From Bradyrhizobium sp. LLZ17 (GTDB lineage Bacteria; Pseudomonadota; Alphaproteobacteria; Rhizobiales; Xanthobacteraceae), in contig NZ_CP165734.1 in NCBI RefSeq assembly GCF_041200145.1, positions 6,119,001-6,183,000 on the forward strand: DNA of 64,000 nt, read 5' to 3'. The notes under the pieces were generated by a model. That model did not search any database, was not told the origin of the DNA, and saw nothing but the letters and a program-made list of their open reading frames with translations. Made by a program: the position numbers and the translations under genes. Positions 62,658 to 64,000 of the stretch are shown one piece after another. The first letter of the stretch is position 1. Every line of letters begins with the position of its first letter.

Positions 62658-64000
62658 GTGACGATCGCTCCCGACATCACCATGAAGCCTGGCGGCGCCG
62701 CGCGCCGGCCGCTCGTTATGGCTGCGCTGGTCGTCGCCGCAATGATGGCGCTGCGCATCGTCTACGCCTCCGCGATCGAGCTGCGCACCGACGAAGCCTA
62801 CTACTGGACCTGGTCGAAGGAGGCGGCGCTGAGCTTCCTCGATCACCCCCCCGATGATCGCCTGGTTCATCCGCTTTGGCACCGCGATCTTCGGCGACAC
62901 CACGCTAGGCGTGCGCTTTGGCGGCATCGTCGCGATGCTGGTGACGCAAATTCTGCTCGCCGACATCGTCCGCCGTCTCACCCGCGACGCGCGCGCGGTC
63001 GCGCTTGCGGTGCTGATGCCGGAGGCCGCGCTTTATTACGGGCTGCTGATGGCCAAGGTCGCGCCCGACGTGGCCATGATCCCGTTTGCGATGGCGATGA
63101 TGTGGTCGCTGGTGCGGCTGGCGCAGAGCGGCGACGGCCGCTGGTGGCTGGCGGCGGGGCTGTTCGCCGGACTGTCGCTGCTGTCGAAATTCACCGCGAT
63201 CATGTTCGCGCCGGCGGTTGCGGTTTTTCTCCTGGTGCCGGATTGGCGCTGGCGCTGGCTGCGCAGCCCCTATCCCTACCTCGCCTTGCTGGTCGCGATC
63301 GCAATATTCTCGCCGGTCCTGATCTGGAATGCGCAGCACGATTGGGCTTCGTTCCGTTTCCAGGGCGTGCGGGCCACGACCAATTACGGCATCTCGCTTC
63401 GGACCATCGGCGATTATATCGGCCTGCAGTTCGGCCTCGTCGGCTTCGTCATGCTGCCGGTGGTGCTATCGGGGCTCGCAATGATGGCGTGGCGCGGCTA
63501 TCGCACCCGCGAGCCGGTCGCGATACTTTTGTCGACCGCGGTGCTGGTGCCGTTTCTCTATTTCCTCTCGAAATCGCTGACGCTGAGGGTAGGCGACACC
63601 TGGCCGATGTTCATGTGGCCGATCGGCTTTGCCGCTGCTGCGATTAATCTTGCCATGCTGTCGCGCGAAAACTGGCCGGGCCGGATGATCCGGTGGAGCA
63701 TGTTTTGGGTCAATACGGCGGTGGTCTCGGGCATCGCTTTCGTCGTCGTCGTGTTCCTCTACTATGTCGCCGCGCCCTGGAATTTTCTCGGCAAGATGGA
63801 TCCGATCGGCGCCGAGGCCGGCTACGACCAAGTCGCTGCGCGTGCGCAAGCCGCGCTGGATGAAACTGGCGCGACCTGGATCGCGACCACGGACTATCGC
63901 ACCTACGCGATGATGCGCTGGATGTTCAGGGGCCGCGTGCCCGTCATCGAGATCAACGAGCGCGGCCGCTTTCAGGATTTCCGCGATCCCGGCATGGACC
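62658..64000 (+). CDS. Membrane glycosyltransferase (ArnT/PMT, GT39/GT83-like), frameshifted and cut by right edge
   Basis: The N-terminus has the family hallmark: a first membrane helix (VMAALVVAAMMALRIVYAS) and the acidic motif ELRTDEAYYWTWSKE, then LSFLDHPP. The frame is broken at a C7 run (62846-62852); with six C it reads MIAWFIRFGTAIFGDTTLGV and continues with many membrane helices (YGLLMAKVAPDVAMIPFAMA, LSLLSKFTAIMFAPAVAVFL) to the window end without a stop. Such enzymes transfer sugars from polyprenyl-phosphate donors to lipids or proteins at the periplasmic face. The GTG at 62658 follows GGGGAAAAG; the ATG at 62682 is an alternative. It is divergent from the cyclase gene. Confidence 0.85.

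Noticed and set aside
1..64000. CRISPR array or rRNA genes
   Set aside because: No regularly spaced direct repeats and no rRNA-like sequence were seen anywhere in the window.

Overview
The window looks like about 64 kb of chromosome from a GC-rich alphaproteobacterium, most likely Bradyrhizobium or a close relative in the Nitrobacteraceae. This is inferred from gene content (PutA/PutR, SorAB, cyanuric acid hydrolase, paired pimeloyl-CoA-dehydrogenase-like subunits) and from several families of palindromic intergenic repeats. No database search was possible.

Region 1 (1 to about 10,432) is the right-hand part of an integrative element. It is visibly less GC-rich than the rest and ends exactly at a 3' tRNA-Glu-like fragment (10,384-10,432), which acts as the attachment site. 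Reading inward from that end there is a tyrosine integrase, an AlpA-type DNA-binding protein overlapping a primase-polymerase/helicase gene, unknown genes, and a small leftward cluster ending in a large membrane-anchored alpha/beta-hydrolase-WD40 protein that runs off the left edge. The int/alpA/primase-helicase core resembles P4-like satellites. The hydrolase-WD40 protein is the best candidate for an undescribed conflict or defence system.

Region 2 (10.4-26.3 kb) is chromosomal: a SEC-C protein, a D-glutamate-deacylase-like amidohydrolase coupled to a G3E GTPase, a GFA enzyme, a chemoreceptor, a fused biotin carboxylase-BCCP-carboxyltransferase, an AcoR-type sigma-54 activator, a two-component flavin monooxygenase pair, and dgoK-dgoA for 2-keto-3-deoxygalactonate.

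Region 3 (26-39 kb) holds a double-hotdog thioesterase, an amidase next to a cyanuric acid hydrolase, the transcription factor Tex, a Gly/His-rich exported protein beside an OmpR-type two-component system, a catalytically dead HtrA-like protein overlapping a LuxR-type regulator, a Tat-exported VOC protein, and a YbjQ protein.

Region 4 (39-54.6 kb) carries a DapA-like aldolase, a CoxL-like molybdenum hydroxylase subunit, a three-gene acyl-CoA dehydrogenase/enoyl-CoA hydratase operon, LemA with two TPM-domain proteins, an MBL hydrolase with a cyclic-nucleotide-binding protein, an exported CxxCH protein, a GST and a CaiB-type CoA transferase.

Region 5 (54.7-64 kb) has putA with divergent putR, a cold-shock gene, the sulfite dehydrogenase genes sorA-sorB, a membrane ferredoxin-adenylate cyclase fusion, and the start of a glycosyltransferase that leaves the right edge.

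A striking feature is the number of single-base frameshifts in otherwise intact genes (near 17.89, 25.71, 26.09, 41.41, 41.93, 43.28, 45.61, 48.04 and 62.85 kb, perhaps also 2.64 kb). Several lie in homopolymers, so sequencing or assembly error is the likeliest cause. Those genes are annotated here over their restored extents.
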